Positions 9,800 through 20,521 of a stretch of DNA of 64,000 nucleotides are shown here, piece by piece. The stretch comes from Bretschneidera sinensis (lineage: Eukaryota; Streptophyta; Magnoliopsida; Brassicales; Akaniaceae), in assembly GCA_023935145.1 (NCBI GenBank), contig CM043702.1, positions 78,431,320 through 78,495,319 of the forward strand, read 5' to 3'. A program made the translations under genes and the position numbers. Under the pieces are notes generated by a model. It did not search any database. It worked only from the letters and a program-made list of their open reading frames with translations, and was not told where the DNA came from. Position 1 is the first letter of the stretch. Every line of letters starts with the position of its first letter.

Positions 9800-11072
9800 C
9801 TAGTCCCTTAGCAAAACAAAATAAAAGACTCAATGAAAAACAAAGAACATAAAGATAAAGTCATCACACATGGTATCCAAAAATTTAAGGAGCACACATC
9901 ACCATGATATTCATTCATGAGCAAGCTTAAAAAGGTAAACCCATCTTCGCAATGAATAGAAATGTTAAAATCTAATTACTTACAAAAGGCAGGATAAGGC
10001 ATCACAAACTTGAATCAGTGTAAGGTGAATTAGCATATAAAAATGAAGCTTCCAAGTAACTCTAATGTGTAAGGTCTCCATGTCTCAAGATTCACCGAAT
10101 TTCCCATCAAAAATGAACATAAAGGCATAGTTTTTATTTTATTCTTTTTTTTTAATAAGGCACAGCTATATTTAGTTCCCTTAAGCTTTCTAATTGACTC
10201 ATGTAGCGAGTGTTGAGTCAATGACTCCCAAACCAGATGGTTTTAGGGCATTAGGTGTAAAGACACCCCTAAGGAGTTACTAACTCGAGTAAAAAATGCT
10301 ACGAAATTAAACGGACCTTAATATTACCAAGAAAAATTCCACCTTTTGACGTGAACACTCACTGCTTACTGAGGCAAGAGGTCCAGTTACTCAGCGAAAA
10401 ATTTATTGATAATTTTTTTTATCACATTTTTTTTATTTTTTATTTTTTTATAATATTTTCCTATGCCCAAGAGTTCATCCAACAAGTCATCCAGTTTCAG
10501 TTAAGATAAGGAAAAATACACATTAAAATCACATGTCATACCTCACATAATTTGTGCTAATGTGCTCGTGCTAGATCAGATCAAACTTGTGAATTCTCAA
10601 ATTGCCTAAAGTAAGTAACTAAATTTTAAAAATTTATCACCAGATCATGTGTTCAAAATGTTAAGCTCACCAATGACATCACATCACAGAAAATGTTAAG
10701 ATCAACTAAAATTTCACGATAACATGAGCATGCATTTATCTCTATGACGAAAAGACAACAAATTAGGACAAAGTGTGTGATGTGTCTCCCATACCCCCAA
10801 ACTTAAATTACACATTGACCCCAATGTGTGACTAATATGGAAAGAGCTGACCTGGGATATGGAGAACTATCTGGACTGGTATGGCTCATAGCATACCCCC
10901 AAACTTGAACTGAAGTACGCTTTGTCCCTGAAAAAGAAAAACTGGAAAACAAAAAATACTGGAAAGAAACATTAATCATAAAAATGCGAAATAATAAATA
11001 AACAAAAGAAAAGATAAGCTGTGGGGTGCCTCCCATGAGCGCTAAGTTTAACGTCTTCAGCCAGACTCAACA
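9800..11072 (-). other. 3' noncoding region of Athila element A
   Basis: No coding frame of note is present. The region is strongly alike, on the opposite strand, to 15896-17283 of composite B. Shared blocks include the post-pol motif at 11021-11070 (AGCGCTCATGGGAGGCACCC on the minus strand), two internal AAGTTTGGGGG tracts at about 10795-10905, a block at about 10365-10405 with CTCAGTAAGCAGTGAG, and a block at about 10180-10270. Athila elements often carry an env-like gene here; I see none. Confidence 0.7.
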
Positions 11073-11771
11073 TTAGTAAACATGCCCAACTAAGTGCTCC
11101 ACCATCTGATCAATAAATGGGAATGGAAAATGATCAGGCCTGGTGGAAGCATTCAATTTACGGTAGTCTAGACACTTTCTCCATCTTGACTGTACTCGAG
11201 TTGGAACCAACTCGTTGTCTTTATTTACTACTGTAATTTCAGCACGTTTGGGCACGACTGGAATCTGGCTCACCCACTTGCTATCAGAGATGGGATAAAT
11301 GATCTCTGCCTCTAACAGCTTAATATCTTTCGCCCTCACAACCTCTTGCAAAGCAGGGTGGAGCCTTCTTTGTGGCTCCCTCGATGGCTTGGCATTCTCC
11401 TCCGACTGTATCGTGTGTATCACCAACGAGGGGTTGATTCCTTTGACATCCTCAATAGTCCAGCCTATAGCTTCCTGATGCTCTCTTAAGACGTCCAATA
11501 ATTTCTCCTCTAGAGCATCACCCAAATCTAAAGCTATAATTATAGGCAAAGAATCTGCTGGACCTGGGAACTTATACTCAAGATTATCCAGTAAAGGCTT
11601 AAGTTCCTTCTTGTGAGGTTCAGGTGTTGTGGTTTCCTCCGTCTCACTGCTTTCTCGAGGATCAGACTCCAAAATGACATTTACTTCATCGAGTAACTTA
11701 TCTAAGCCCAAGTCCTCTCCAAAGTGAGCAAAGCATGCCTCCAAGGGATCCTCAATACGGGATCCATCCAT
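11073..11771 (-). pseudogene. Athila pol fragment: RT N-terminal part (element A)
   Basis: An open stretch of 232 codons. The N-terminal third is acidic (EDLGLDKLLDEVN), typical of the linker between protease and RT in Athila. It then reads IYPISDSKWVSQIPVVPK, LDYRKLNASTRPDHFPFPFIDQMVEHL and stops. This is the fingers and start of the palm of reverse transcriptase; the catalytic DD motif and everything downstream are missing. The stop is close to the post-pol motif, so a large deletion joined RT to the 3' noncoding region. It cannot encode an active enzyme. Confidence 0.85.
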
Positions 11772-11900
11772 AGTCTACTCTGTCCTACTACTCTCCCGAG
11801 GAGCAGACTCCACGATAGTATTTGCTTGCTCAAGTTACTTATCTAAGTCCAAATCCTCTTCAAACTGAGCAAAGCATGCCTCCATAATGTCCTCAGACTT
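11630..11900 (-). repeat. Tandem duplication of an acidic linker segment in element A
   Basis: Two diverged copies of about 130 bp lie side by side (about 11630-11770 and 11771-11890). Both contain CTTATCTAAG-C-CAAATCCTCT-like stretches and GAGCAAAGCATGCCTCC. They encode the acidic DLDKLL-type repeat upstream of RT. The second copy carries stops. Confidence 0.65.
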
Positions 11901-12398
11901 CCCTTCTTTCTTAGGCACTTATAGTCTCTCAGGGTAAGGTGCTTTAGGTAAAAACGACCTAGAGAGATCCTTAATAATACGAGTGGCTGTAGATGGCTCA
12001 GCATCTCTCTTTTCTTTGTTGCCACTTTCTTGCCCTTGTATAGGAGTTGATAAATTTCCCACCGCAAACTATTCCTTTGGGATAGGATCAGGTTGACTGG
12101 GGAAATTTCTTTCCTCTCCTTCACCCACGTAACTTGTGATTTGATCAATTTGACTCTCTAGCTCGGCAATCGCTTGGGTGTTTTCTATGGTTGCACTCAT
12201 CACTTCACTTATAGATTGGCTAGTCGTTTTCATGAAATCATTGAGAGCGTCCTCCAATGACTGTGAAACCGACACTGGCGCTTGAATGGGAGCTTGGTAA
12301 GTGGGTGATGGTGCTGGATAGGCATAACTTGGTATTGGTGGAGGAAATTCAGGAGGGTATTGATTGTGAGCATGATAAGGGGCTCCTCCCTGATTCAT
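11843..12398 (-). pseudogene. Athila gag C-terminal fragment (element A)
   Basis: The first part (12069-12398) is rich in Pro, Tyr, Ala and Gln (YPPEFPPPIPSYAYPAPSP), then has SQSLEDALNDFMKTTSQSISEVM and IAELESQIDQITSYVGE. This corresponds to the PLED...F...QGxxNQ segment and coiled region at the end of Athila gag, also seen in B (15300-15430) and C (27862-28062). The remainder down to 11843 is in another frame with stops. The zinc knuckle and N-terminal gag are absent. Confidence 0.7.
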
Positions 12399-12454
12399 CA
12401 GTTGGTTCTGCTCCCATGAAAAATTAGAGTGGTTCCACCACCCTGGATTGTATG

Positions 12455-12768
12455 CTTCATCTTCAACCTTAGTTGAAGAGTTTAGCCACTCATAACTATA
12501 AAACTATAATAACAAGTGCTAAACATTTAAACTAAAACAACTAAATATAAAGAAATAAATAAACAACTTTACATGGGAGAAATTCCACTCGCTGCCGGGC
12601 GGCGCTTCCCCTCTTGGTAGCAATGCCTTCGGGATCCACCAGAATGCTGACGGACGTCCACCGGTAAACACCAAAATGGCTTAGGAATTGTACACTGGAT
12701 TATGAAGCCAGATGGTGTTTATATAGGGGAAGTCATGGAGCACTGCAGGTTTCAGATTCGATGTGGGA
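12455..12768 (-). repeat. Partial 5' LTR of element A
   Basis: About 310 bp nearly identical to 9137-9446 of the 3' LTR, including the TGCCGGGCGGCGCTTCCCC and CGGACGTCCACCGGTAAACA stretches. It breaks abruptly at both sides: into gag at the left and into LTR B1 at 12769. Differences from the 3' LTR copy are few, so the truncation may be fairly recent. Confidence 0.85.
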
Positions 12769-12769
12769 G

Positions 12770-13992
12770 AATTGCACGTAAATATCAGTCATTTTTGTGG
12801 ATTAAACTGTATTGATTCAGGAAGAACAAGGTGATGAACCATATGTGTTTGGAAAGATCCAGATGTCCATTTTTTGGGGAATTTTACGGCTCATAAATAT
12901 GATTTTTCTAGAGAAATTTATGGCAATTTTAGTAGGCAAAGGTCAGGCTATGCGTGATTTCAGCGTGGCAGAAGTGATTTTTGTGGATCAAAACTGTAAT
13001 GATTCAGGATGAACTAGGGGATGAACCATATATGCTTAGAAAGATCCGGATGTCTATTTTTTGGGGAATTTTATGGCTCATAAATATGATTTTTCTATAG
13101 AAAGTTATGGCAGTTTTAGTAGACAAAGGTCAGGCTGCGTGGGATTTCAGCGCGGGCAGAAGTTTTGAAGGGCATGTGAAGGCTTAAATCCCACATCCCA
13201 CATCGATTGGAAACACATTTTATATCTCACATCCTACATCGGATTGGTAACACATTGCACTCATGGAGTTCCCCTATAAAAGCCCCATTTTACTTCATCA
13301 AAAAGGTGTGCAATCTCCAAGGCTTTGCTACCAAACAGTGTGCAGTCTGGAAGACTTTGCTACCACTCGGAGCAATCTGGAGGGATTTTGGGAGCAATTT
13401 GGGGAATCTCCACTACCAAGCAGGGATGTTCACGAAGAGTTCAAATTTTCCCTTGACATTTTTGTTGTCCATTATATTTATGGGTAACTAAATTCTCAAG
13501 TGGGGCTAAGAAAGAACTTGCACAGTTGACGATATTTCTGTTTATTTTTAATTTATGTATTTGATCTTTAATTATTAAAACTCTTTTTTTTATTATTTGC
13601 AATTTATTAGTGATGTTTTTCTTTTCTGAATAGTCATAGAGTTTATCTTGTTTATGGATTCAGTCATGGTTTTTCTATTGAATGGATTAGCTCTTTGATT
13701 ATGCTAGGATCAATTATTTATCTATATTAATTTAGTTCTTTGCTGCAATATCACTTCCTGAGTATATTGTCGTCGTTGGATTTTCTCAATAGTGATAATA
13801 ATTTACGTATTTTAAAAGTGGTAAATGATATTTCAAATGGTTACATTTGGTTTAATCTTGGTTCATAAATCTACACCTTTCGATTAGGAATTTTGGAATT
13901 GAGTTATTCAATGAATTAAAAATAATTAAAATACCAGATTTTTGTAAGGGATTCCCGACGCTTTACTGTTTCACTTTATTTTGTTTTAAAGT
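12770..13992 (+). repeat. LTR B1, 5'-truncated
   Basis: Corresponds to about 17442-18690 of the complete LTR B2. It lacks the first 160 bp or so and the last 150 bp, and passes directly into gag sequence near 13993. It includes the two tandem 188-bp-type units (12785-13155). Confidence 0.85.
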
Positions 13993-14638
13993 TGCATTTT
14001 CATGCACCTAGATTATATGCTGCACCATATCATGCACCTGTATCTTCTAGGAGTCCCTTAGAAGACACTTTGCAAGCTTTTAGTGAGGCACAGGGGAAGA
14101 CTAACAAAAAATTTGAATCTGTGATTTTGCAAGTTATTGAAGAAAATAAGGAGAAAAAGAGCCAAGTGTCCAGATTGAGGAGCTCCTTCGGTGTGAATGA
14201 GAGAGGTAAGTTCCCTTTTCAAGCTCAGTCCACACCCCATGGTCAACACATGATGCAAGAGAATCTAAAGGATGTGAATACCATTGTGACAAGAAGTGGT
14301 AAGTCATTAAACATCCTAACAACGAACAAATCAGAAGATGATGACGAGAGCCACCAGATATACATGATTGACTCACTCATCTATAGGGGAGTTTCTATAG
14401 CTCATGATTTTGATCCTCTTAAGTATTTTATTGTTAATTCTGAGTTTGATTCTATCAATGATCCATCTGATGTAGTTGATATTTGTGCTATTTTTTTATA
14501 GAACTCAAGATTATGGCACTCGGGCATGGCAACTGAAGTTTGACAAGTTGCTTGAGAATAGTGCAAAACAAATTCCTTCATGTGTGGAAGCACTCAAAGT
14601 TGAATTTAAGCAGTTGCCAGAGCATTGATAGGTTTTGT
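13993..14638 (+). pseudogene. Athila gag C-terminal piece, first copy (B)
   Basis: An open stretch to 14501 reads YAAPYHAPVSSRSPLEDTLQ, AQGKTNKKFES, VIEENKEKKSQ, STPHGQHMMQENLKDVNTIVTRSGK, then an acidic linker ending DPSDVVDICAIFL. This is the end of gag and the beginning of the gag-protease linker of Athila. It lies immediately after LTR B1, a position where only leader sequence should be, so it is a recombination product. It is about 95% identical by eye to the copy at 15240-15870. Confidence 0.8.
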
Positions 14639-15193
14639 ATCAATCTTGGGAGAGATTTAAGGAGTTGTTGAGTATGTGTCCTCACCATGGGTATGAGAAT
14701 TGGCACTTAGTGAGCTATTTTTATAAGAGACTTACATACATACAGAGAGTGCCAATTTGTGGAGATGATTTGTAATGGTGAGTTCTTACAGAAAGATCCT
14801 GATGAGGCCATAGAATACCTAAATGAGCTTACTGAAAAAGCTCACACTTTGACTAGACCTAGTGCTACTGAAAGCACAAATAGGTCACAACCTGCAGAGA
14901 ACCCAAATGGTGGTGGAATTTACCATCTTAGGGAAGAGGATAACCTAAAGGCTAAGGTCGAGATGCTCACTAGGGAGCTAGATGTGTTAAAGACTAAGGG
15001 CGTAAAGCTAACACACGTGGCTAATCATGCAGAGTCTTTTGGACTATGTTTTGTGTGTGGCGGGGTAGATCATCTCGCCCAAGAGTGTCCCACATTTGTT
15101 GAGATGAGAGGGATATATGAGGAACAATGTAAAGCCTTATATATGTACAAGAAGTCTTTTTCACCTTTCTCTGATACCTATAATCTGGGGTAG
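14639..15193 (+). pseudogene. Athila gag middle with CCHC zinc knuckle (B)
   Basis: Begins inside the gag domain (the SWERFKELLSMCPHHGYENW-type region is readable with stops at 14640-14760) and is open from 14759: MICNGEFLQKDPDEAIEYLNELTEKAHT, a KAKVEMLTRELDVLKTKG coiled segment, and the zinc knuckle CFVCGGVDHLAQEC (CX2CX4HX4C intact) near 15050-15090. The knuckle binds the element's RNA during packaging. A TAG at 15191 interrupts the frame before the next gag piece. Confidence 0.85.
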
Positions 15194-15870
15194 CGCAATC
15201 ACCCCAATTTTAGCTGGAAGCCTGAAAACCAGCCACCTGCACAACCCCTTAGATCATATCCTGCACCATATCATGCACCTGCATCTTCTAGGAGTCCTTT
15301 AGAAGACACTTTGCAAGCTTTTATTGAGGCACAGGGGAAGACTAACCAAAAATTTGAATCTTTGATTACGCAAGTTATTGAAGAAAATAAGGAGATAAAG
15401 AGCCAAGTGTCCAGATTGACGAGCTCCTTGGGTGTGAATGAGCAAGGTAAGTTCTATTTTCAAGCTCAGTCCACACCCCATGGTCAACACATGATGCAAG
15501 AGAATCTAAAGGATGTGAATACCATTGTGACAAGAAGTGGTAAGTCATTAAACATCCTAACAACGAACAAATCAGAAGATGATGACGAGAGCCACCAGAT
15601 ATACATGATTGACTCACTCATCGATAGGGGAGTTTCTATAGCTCATGATTTTGATCCTCTTAAGTATTTTCTTGTTAATTCTGAGTTTGATTCTATCAAT
15701 GATCCATCTGATGTAGTTGATATTTGTGCTATTTTTTTATAGAACTCAAGATTATGGCACTCGGGCATGGCAACTGAAGTTTGACAAGTTGCTTGAGAAT
15801 AGTGCAAAACAAATTCCTTCATGTGTGGAAGCACTCAAAATTGAATTTAAGCAGTTGCCAGAGCATTTAA
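15194..15870 (+). pseudogene. Athila gag C-terminal piece, second copy (B)
   Basis: Continues the gag of 14639-15193 in its normal order (NFSWKPENQPPAQPLRSYPAP, then SPLEDTLQAFIEAQGKTNQKF) to a stop near 15740. It is a near duplicate of 13993-14638, with differences such as the codons after IDSLI (D here, Y in the first copy). Beyond 15740 the reading shifts frame and decays. No protease or RT follows: at about 15871 it joins the post-pol 3' region. Confidence 0.8.
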
Positions 15871-16568
15871 CTTATGCTTATCTGGGAGAGTAAGACAGTC
15901 TAGCTGAAGATGTAAAAATTAGCGCTCATGGGAGGCACCCCACAGCATATCCTTTTATTTTTATTATTTTTCATATTTCTTTTTCTTGTTTATTATTAGT
16001 ATTTTGTTGTTTTCCAGTATTACCTTCGTATTTCTTTTTCAGGGACAAATATGCGCATCAGTTCAAGTTTGGGGGAGTGCTATGAGCCATGCCAGCCCAA
16101 CTAGTTCTCCATCTCCCAAGTCAGCTCTTTCCGTGTTGTTCACACATTGAGGACAATGTGTAATTAAGTTTGGGGGTATAGGAGACACATTCACACACTT
16201 TGTCCCAGTTTTTTTTTTATTATTTGTTAAAGAGAAGATAAAATGCATGCTCATGTTATTTTGAAATTTTGGTTGATCTAAACAAATACTATGATGTGAT
16301 GTCATTGGTGAGCTTAAAATCTTGAACACATGATTTGATGATAGAGTTTTAAAATTTTGTTACTTACTTTAGGCATTTGAGAATTCACATGTGTGATCTA
16401 ATTTGGCACGAGCACATTAGCACAAAAATAGTGTCAGGTATGACATGTGAGTTTAATGTGTATGTTTCCATGACTCAACTTAAACTGGATGACTTGTTGA
16501 ATAAACACTTTGAAAAAAAAAAATTTTGCACAAAAAGAGAAAAATGCTCATGAAGATGATTAATCAAA

Positions 16569-16730
16569 TTTTCGCTGAGTAACTAGACCTCTTACCTCAG
16601 TAAGCAGTGAGTGTTCACATCAAAATGTGAGAATTTTATTCATAATAATCATTGAGAAAATTTTCGCTGAGTAACTGGACCTCTTGCCTCAGTAAGCAGT
16701 GAGTGTTCACGTCAAAAGGTGGGAATTTTG
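16569..16730 (+). repeat. Duplicated conserved block TTTTCGCTGAGTAACT...
   Basis: Two copies (16569-16640, 16661-16730) each run TTTTCGCTGAGTAACT, then GACCTCTT, CCTCAGTAAGCAGTGAG and TGTTCAC. One copy is present on the opposite strand in element A (about 10330-10410). Conservation in noncoding sequence of two families suggests a cis-acting role, which is unproven. Confidence 0.75.
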
Positions 16731-17270
16731 CTTGGTAGCATTAAGGCCAGTTTAGGTTCGTAGCCTTTTTGACTCGATTTAGTAAGTCCTTAGGGGTGTC
16801 TTTACACCTAATGCCCTAAAACTGTATGGTTTGAGAGTCATTGACTCAACACTCGCTACATAGGTCAATTAGAAAGCTTAAGGGAACTAAACATAGCAGA
16901 GTTTTATAATAAAAGAGAGAAGAAAATAAAACTATGCCATCTTTGTTTATTCTGATGAGAAATTATGTGAATCTTGAGACATGGAAACATTGCACATTGG
17001 AGTTACTTGAAAGCCTCATCTTTATATGCTAATTCACTTTACACTGAGTCAGACTTGTGATTCCTAAGCCTGCCTTTTGTAAGTAATTGGATTTTAAAAT
17101 TCCTATTCATTGCAAAGATGGGTTTACATTTTAAGCTTGCTTATGACTGAATATCATGGTTTTGTGTGATCTTTAAATTTTAGGATACCATAAATGATGA
17201 ACTTATCTTTACGTTATTTGTTTTCTCATTTAGTTTTTAGTTTCTTATTGCTAAAGGACTAGCAATATGT

Positions 17271-17283
17271 AAGTTTGGGGGTG
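17271..17283 (+). promoter_or_regulatory. Polypurine tract of B
   Basis: AAGTTTGGGGGTG lies immediately before the TGATAAGTGC start of LTR B2, as expected for the plus-strand primer of Athila elements. Confidence 0.85.
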
Positions 17284-18838
17284 TGATAAGTGCTTGAATA
17301 TTTATATTTAGGCTCCTTAATTTATAGTTTTTAGGTTCTTAGTTTGTGTTATTTCATGCTACTTTATCTCTTTTCTGTGTTTTCTATGTTTTACAGGTTT
17401 ACAAGCACTTGGAAAAGAGTTTCACTAAATTGCCATAATTGCCCGTACAGATCAGTCATTTTTGTTGATTAAACTGTATTGATTCAGGAAAAACCAGGAG
17501 ATGAGCCATAAATGCTTGGAAAGATCCGGATGTCTATTTTCTGGGGAATTTTACAAATCGTAAATATGATTTTTCTAGAGAAAGTTATGGCAGTTTTAGT
17601 AGACAAAGGTCAGACTGTGCGTGATTTTAGCGTGGCAGAAGTGATTTTTGCGGATTAAAACTGTAATTATTTAGGAAGAACCAGGAGATGAGCCATATAT
17701 TCTTGGAAATATCCGGATGTCTATTTTCTGTGGAATTTTACGTCTCATAAATATGATTTTTCTAGAGAAAGTTATGGTAGTTTTAGTAGACAAAGGTCAG
17801 GCTGTGCGGGATTTCAGTGTGGGCAGCAGTTTTGAAGGGCATGTGAAGGCTTAAATCCCATATCTCACATTGGTTGGAAACACATTTTATATCCCACATC
17901 CCACATCCCACATCCCACATCCGATTGGTAACACATTGCACTCATGGAGTTGCCCTATAAAACCCCCATTTCACTTCATCAAAAAGGTGTGCAATCTCCA
18001 AGGCTTTGCTACCAAACAGTGTGCAGTCTGGAGGACTTTGCTACCAGTAGGAGCAATCTGGAGGGCTTTTGGGAGCAATCTGGGGAATCTCCAGTACCAA
18101 GCTGGGATGCTCACGAAGTGTTCAAATTTTCCCTTGAGATTTTTGTTGTCCATTATATTTATGGGTAACTAAATTCTCAAGTGGAGCTAAGGATGAACTT
18201 ACACAGCTGACGGTATTTTGTTTATTTTTAATTTAGGAATTGATCTTTAATTATTAAAAACTCTTTTGTTTTATTATTCGCAATTTATTAGTGATGTTTT
18301 TCTTTTCCGAATAGTCATAGAGTTTATTCTATTTATAGATTCAGTCATGCTTTTTCTATTGAATGGATTAGCTCTTTGATTATGCTGAGATCAATTATTT
18401 ATCTAAATTTATTTAGTTCTTTACTGCAATATCGTTTCTTGAGAATATTGTCGTCGTTGGATTTTCTCAATAGTGATAATAATTTACGTATTTTAAATGT
18501 GGTAAATGATATTTCAAATGGTTACATTTGGTTTAATCTTGGTTCATAAATCTACACTTTCCGATTAGGAATTTTGGAATTTAGTTCCCAATTGAGTTAT
18601 TCAGTGAATTAAGAATAATTAAAATACCAGATTTTTGCAAGGGATTCTTGACACTTTAGTGTTTCACTTTATTTTGTTTTAAATTTGCATTTACAAATCA
18701 ATCTTTGTTCTCCATTAATCACTTGATCTTTTTCTTTAGTTTCTTTATACGTTCTACTATTCTTTTAATTTGTCTCCCTGTGGAATCAACACCCCAAAGC
18801 TGTGCTACAACTACCATGTTATTCTTTGGGCGTAATCA
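17284..18838 (+). repeat. Complete LTR B2
   Basis: 1555 bp, from TGATAAGTGC after the polypurine tract to GGCGTAATCA before the primer site. Because it has a polypurine tract on its left and a primer site on its right, it acts as 3' LTR for the left part of the array and 5' LTR for the right part. This is the signature of LTR-LTR recombination between tandem copies. Confidence 0.9.
17453..17828 (+). repeat. Tandem duplication of about 188 bp inside LTR B2
   Basis: Two adjacent units (about 17453-17640 and 17641-17828) each contain GATTCAGGAA-like, AAGATCCGGATGTCTATTTT, AAATATGATTTTTCTAGAGA and GTTTTAGTAGACAAAGGTCAG stretches. The same double unit is present in LTR B1 and, on the opposite strand, in the LTR of element C (about 30175-30545). 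Confidence 0.85.
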
Positions 18839-18858
18839 AATTTTGGCACCGTTGCCAG
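18839..18858 (+). promoter_or_regulatory. Primer-binding site of B (tRNA-Asp type)
   Basis: AATTTTGGCACCGTTGCCAG follows the LTR end. It matches the Athila consensus TGGCGCCGTTGCCGGGGA, complementary to plant tRNA-Asp, with a few changes. Confidence 0.8.
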
Positions 18859-19112
18859 GGAGATGGTAGAAGAATTGCTAGATAGGTTTTTTTTTAGCAG
18901 TTTGTAAAGGCGGTAACTTCGTTCTTTCTTTTAGCTTGCTGCATTATTTTTTTCTTTTTCCCTTCTTTCTTTTTATAGTATTTTTATTATTTTGTGACCT
19001 TGCATGCACAGATATAGAGACCCTTTGGGTTGATTTTCTTGTAGGCCTGTACTAGAGTTAGAATCAAATTTTTTTTAATCCTTTATTTGACAATCCATCT
19101 AGTCCTGAAGAA

Positions 19113-19567
19113 ATGAGTGAACACAGAGATCAACCCACTAGGACCCTTCAAGATTACCTCCAACCTACACGCGTAGCCACACCATCACGCATTATGTTTC
19201 CAGCTAATACTCGCCAACTGGATTTTAAAATAGGGATGATACGGTTATTCCCTACGTTTCATGGCTTGGAAAATGAAAACTCATATGTGCACATTAGGGA
19301 GTTTGAGGAAGTAGTTGTGAATTTTCATAGTCAAAATGCAACTGATGACATTGTGAGACTTAAGTTCTTTCCTTTCTCTTTGAAGGATAGAGCTAAGAGT
19401 TGGCTATACTCACTGAGACCACGATCTATTAGGTCATGGAATGAGATGACTCAGGTTTTCTTTAATAAATACTTTCCCCAACATAAGACCAACACTTTAA
19501 AAAGGCAAATATCCACCTTTGCACAAAAGGACAGTGAGACTTAAGGAGTTGTTGAGTATGTGTCCTC
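19113..19567 (+). pseudogene. Athila gag N-terminal piece (B)
   Basis: Open from MSEHRDQPTRTLQDYLQPTRV to a stop at 19542. It contains FHGLENENSYVHIREFEEVV, LKFFPFSLKDRAKSWLYSLRP and SWNEMTQVFFNKYFPQHKT. This is the retrotransposon gag domain, at the expected distance after the primer site. The reading then runs to KELLSMCPH and breaks at about 19567, where LTR B3 sequence begins. The same gag motif (ELLSMCPHH) is where the piece at 14639 starts, so both breaks are in the same short region. Confidence 0.9.
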
Positions 19568-19570
19568 ACG

Positions 19571-20521
19571 GCTGGAAACACATTTTATATCCCACATCCC
19601 ACATCAGATTGGTAACACATTGCACTCATGGAGTTCCCCTATAAAAGCCCCATTTCACTTCATCAAAAAAGTGTGCAATCTCCAAGGCTTTGCTTCCAAA
19701 CAGTGTGCAGTCTGGAGGACTTTGCTACCACTCGGAGCAATCTGGAGGGCTTTTGGGAGCAATCTGGGGAATCTCCACTACCAAGCGGGGATGCTCACGA
19801 GGAGTTCAAATTTTCCCTTGAGATTTTTGTTGTCAATTATATTTATGTGTAACTAAATTCTCAAGTGGGGCTGGGGATGAACTTTCAGTGTTGACGGTAT
19901 TTCTGTTTATTTTTAACATGTATTTGATCTTTAATTATTAAAACTTTTTTTTTATTATTCGCAATTTATTAGTGATGTTTTTCTTTTCCGAATAGTCATA
20001 GAGTTTATTCTGTTTATGGATTCAGTCATGCTTTTTCTATTGAATGAATTAGCTCTTTGATTACGCTGAGATCAATTATTTATATATATATTGATTTAGT
20101 TCTTTGCTGCAATATTGCTTCCTGAGTATATTGTCGTCATTGGATTTTCTCAATAGTGATAATAATTTACGTATTTTAAAAGTGGTAAATGATATTTCAA
20201 ATGGTTATATTTGATTTAATCTTGGTTCATAAATCTACACCTTCCGATTGAGAATTTTGGAATTGAATTCCCAGTTGAGTTATTCAATGAATTAAGAATA
20301 ATTAAAATATCAGATTTGTACAAGGAATTCCCGACACTTTACTGTTTCACTTTACTTTGTTTTAAATTTGCATTTAGAAATCAATCTTTGTTCTCCATTA
20401 GTCACTTGATATTTTTCTTTAGTTTCTTTGTACCTTCTACCATTCTTTTAATTTGTCTCCCTGTGGAATCGACACCCCAAAGCTGTGCTACAACTACCGC
20501 GTCATTCATTGGGTGTAATCA
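19571..20521 (+). repeat. LTR B3, 5'-truncated
   Basis: Corresponds to about 17874-18838 of LTR B2, starting at TGGAAACACATTTTATATCC and ending GGTGTAATCA at 20521. The next base begins the interrupted RT gene of element C. Confidence 0.9.

Larger units (their letters stand above)
8582..12768 (-). mobile_element. Athila-type Ty3/gypsy element A, internally deleted
   Basis: On the minus strand the order is a partial 5' LTR (12455-12768), a gag tail (11843-12398), the start of RT (11073-11771), a long 3' noncoding region, a polypurine tract and a complete 3' LTR (8582-9776). Most of RT, all of RNase H and integrase are absent: coding sequence stops in the early RT palm and joins directly to the post-pol region. 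The gag N-terminus and primer site are also missing. It is a non-autonomous relic. It shares more than 1 kb of 3' noncoding sequence with composite B, so the two belong to related families. Confidence 0.85.
15871..17283 (+). other. 3' noncoding region of composite B
   Basis: No supported gene. It holds the post-pol motif at about 15896-15943, two internal AAGTTTGGGGG tracts (about 16069 and 16165), a duplicated conserved block (16569-16640 and 16661-16730) and the final polypurine tract at 17271. It matches the 3' region of element A over most of its length on the opposite strand. Confidence 0.75.
12770..20521 (+). mobile_element. Athila-type composite element B with three LTR copies
   Basis: On the plus strand the order is a 5'-truncated LTR (12770-13992), a gag piece, a second gag piece with zinc knuckle, a repeat of the first gag piece, a 3' noncoding region, a polypurine tract, a complete LTR (17284-18838), a primer site, a gag N-terminus (19113-19567) and another 5'-truncated LTR (19571-20521). 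No RT, RNase H or integrase is present. This order needs several unequal or illegitimate recombination events between copies of one family. The right edge falls inside the RT gene of element C, so the array, or its progenitor, was inserted into C. Confidence 0.85.

Noticed and set aside
9777..11072. Search for an env-like gene in the Athila 3' region
   Set aside because: No long frame, signal peptide or transmembrane stretch was found in the 3' regions of A, B or H, so no env call is made.
13207..13491. Overlapping open frames repeated at 13207, 17870 and 19560
   Set aside because: They recur because they lie in the three copies of LTR B. Two frames are open in the same stretch and the protein sequence is not conserved as such, so this is LTR sequence.
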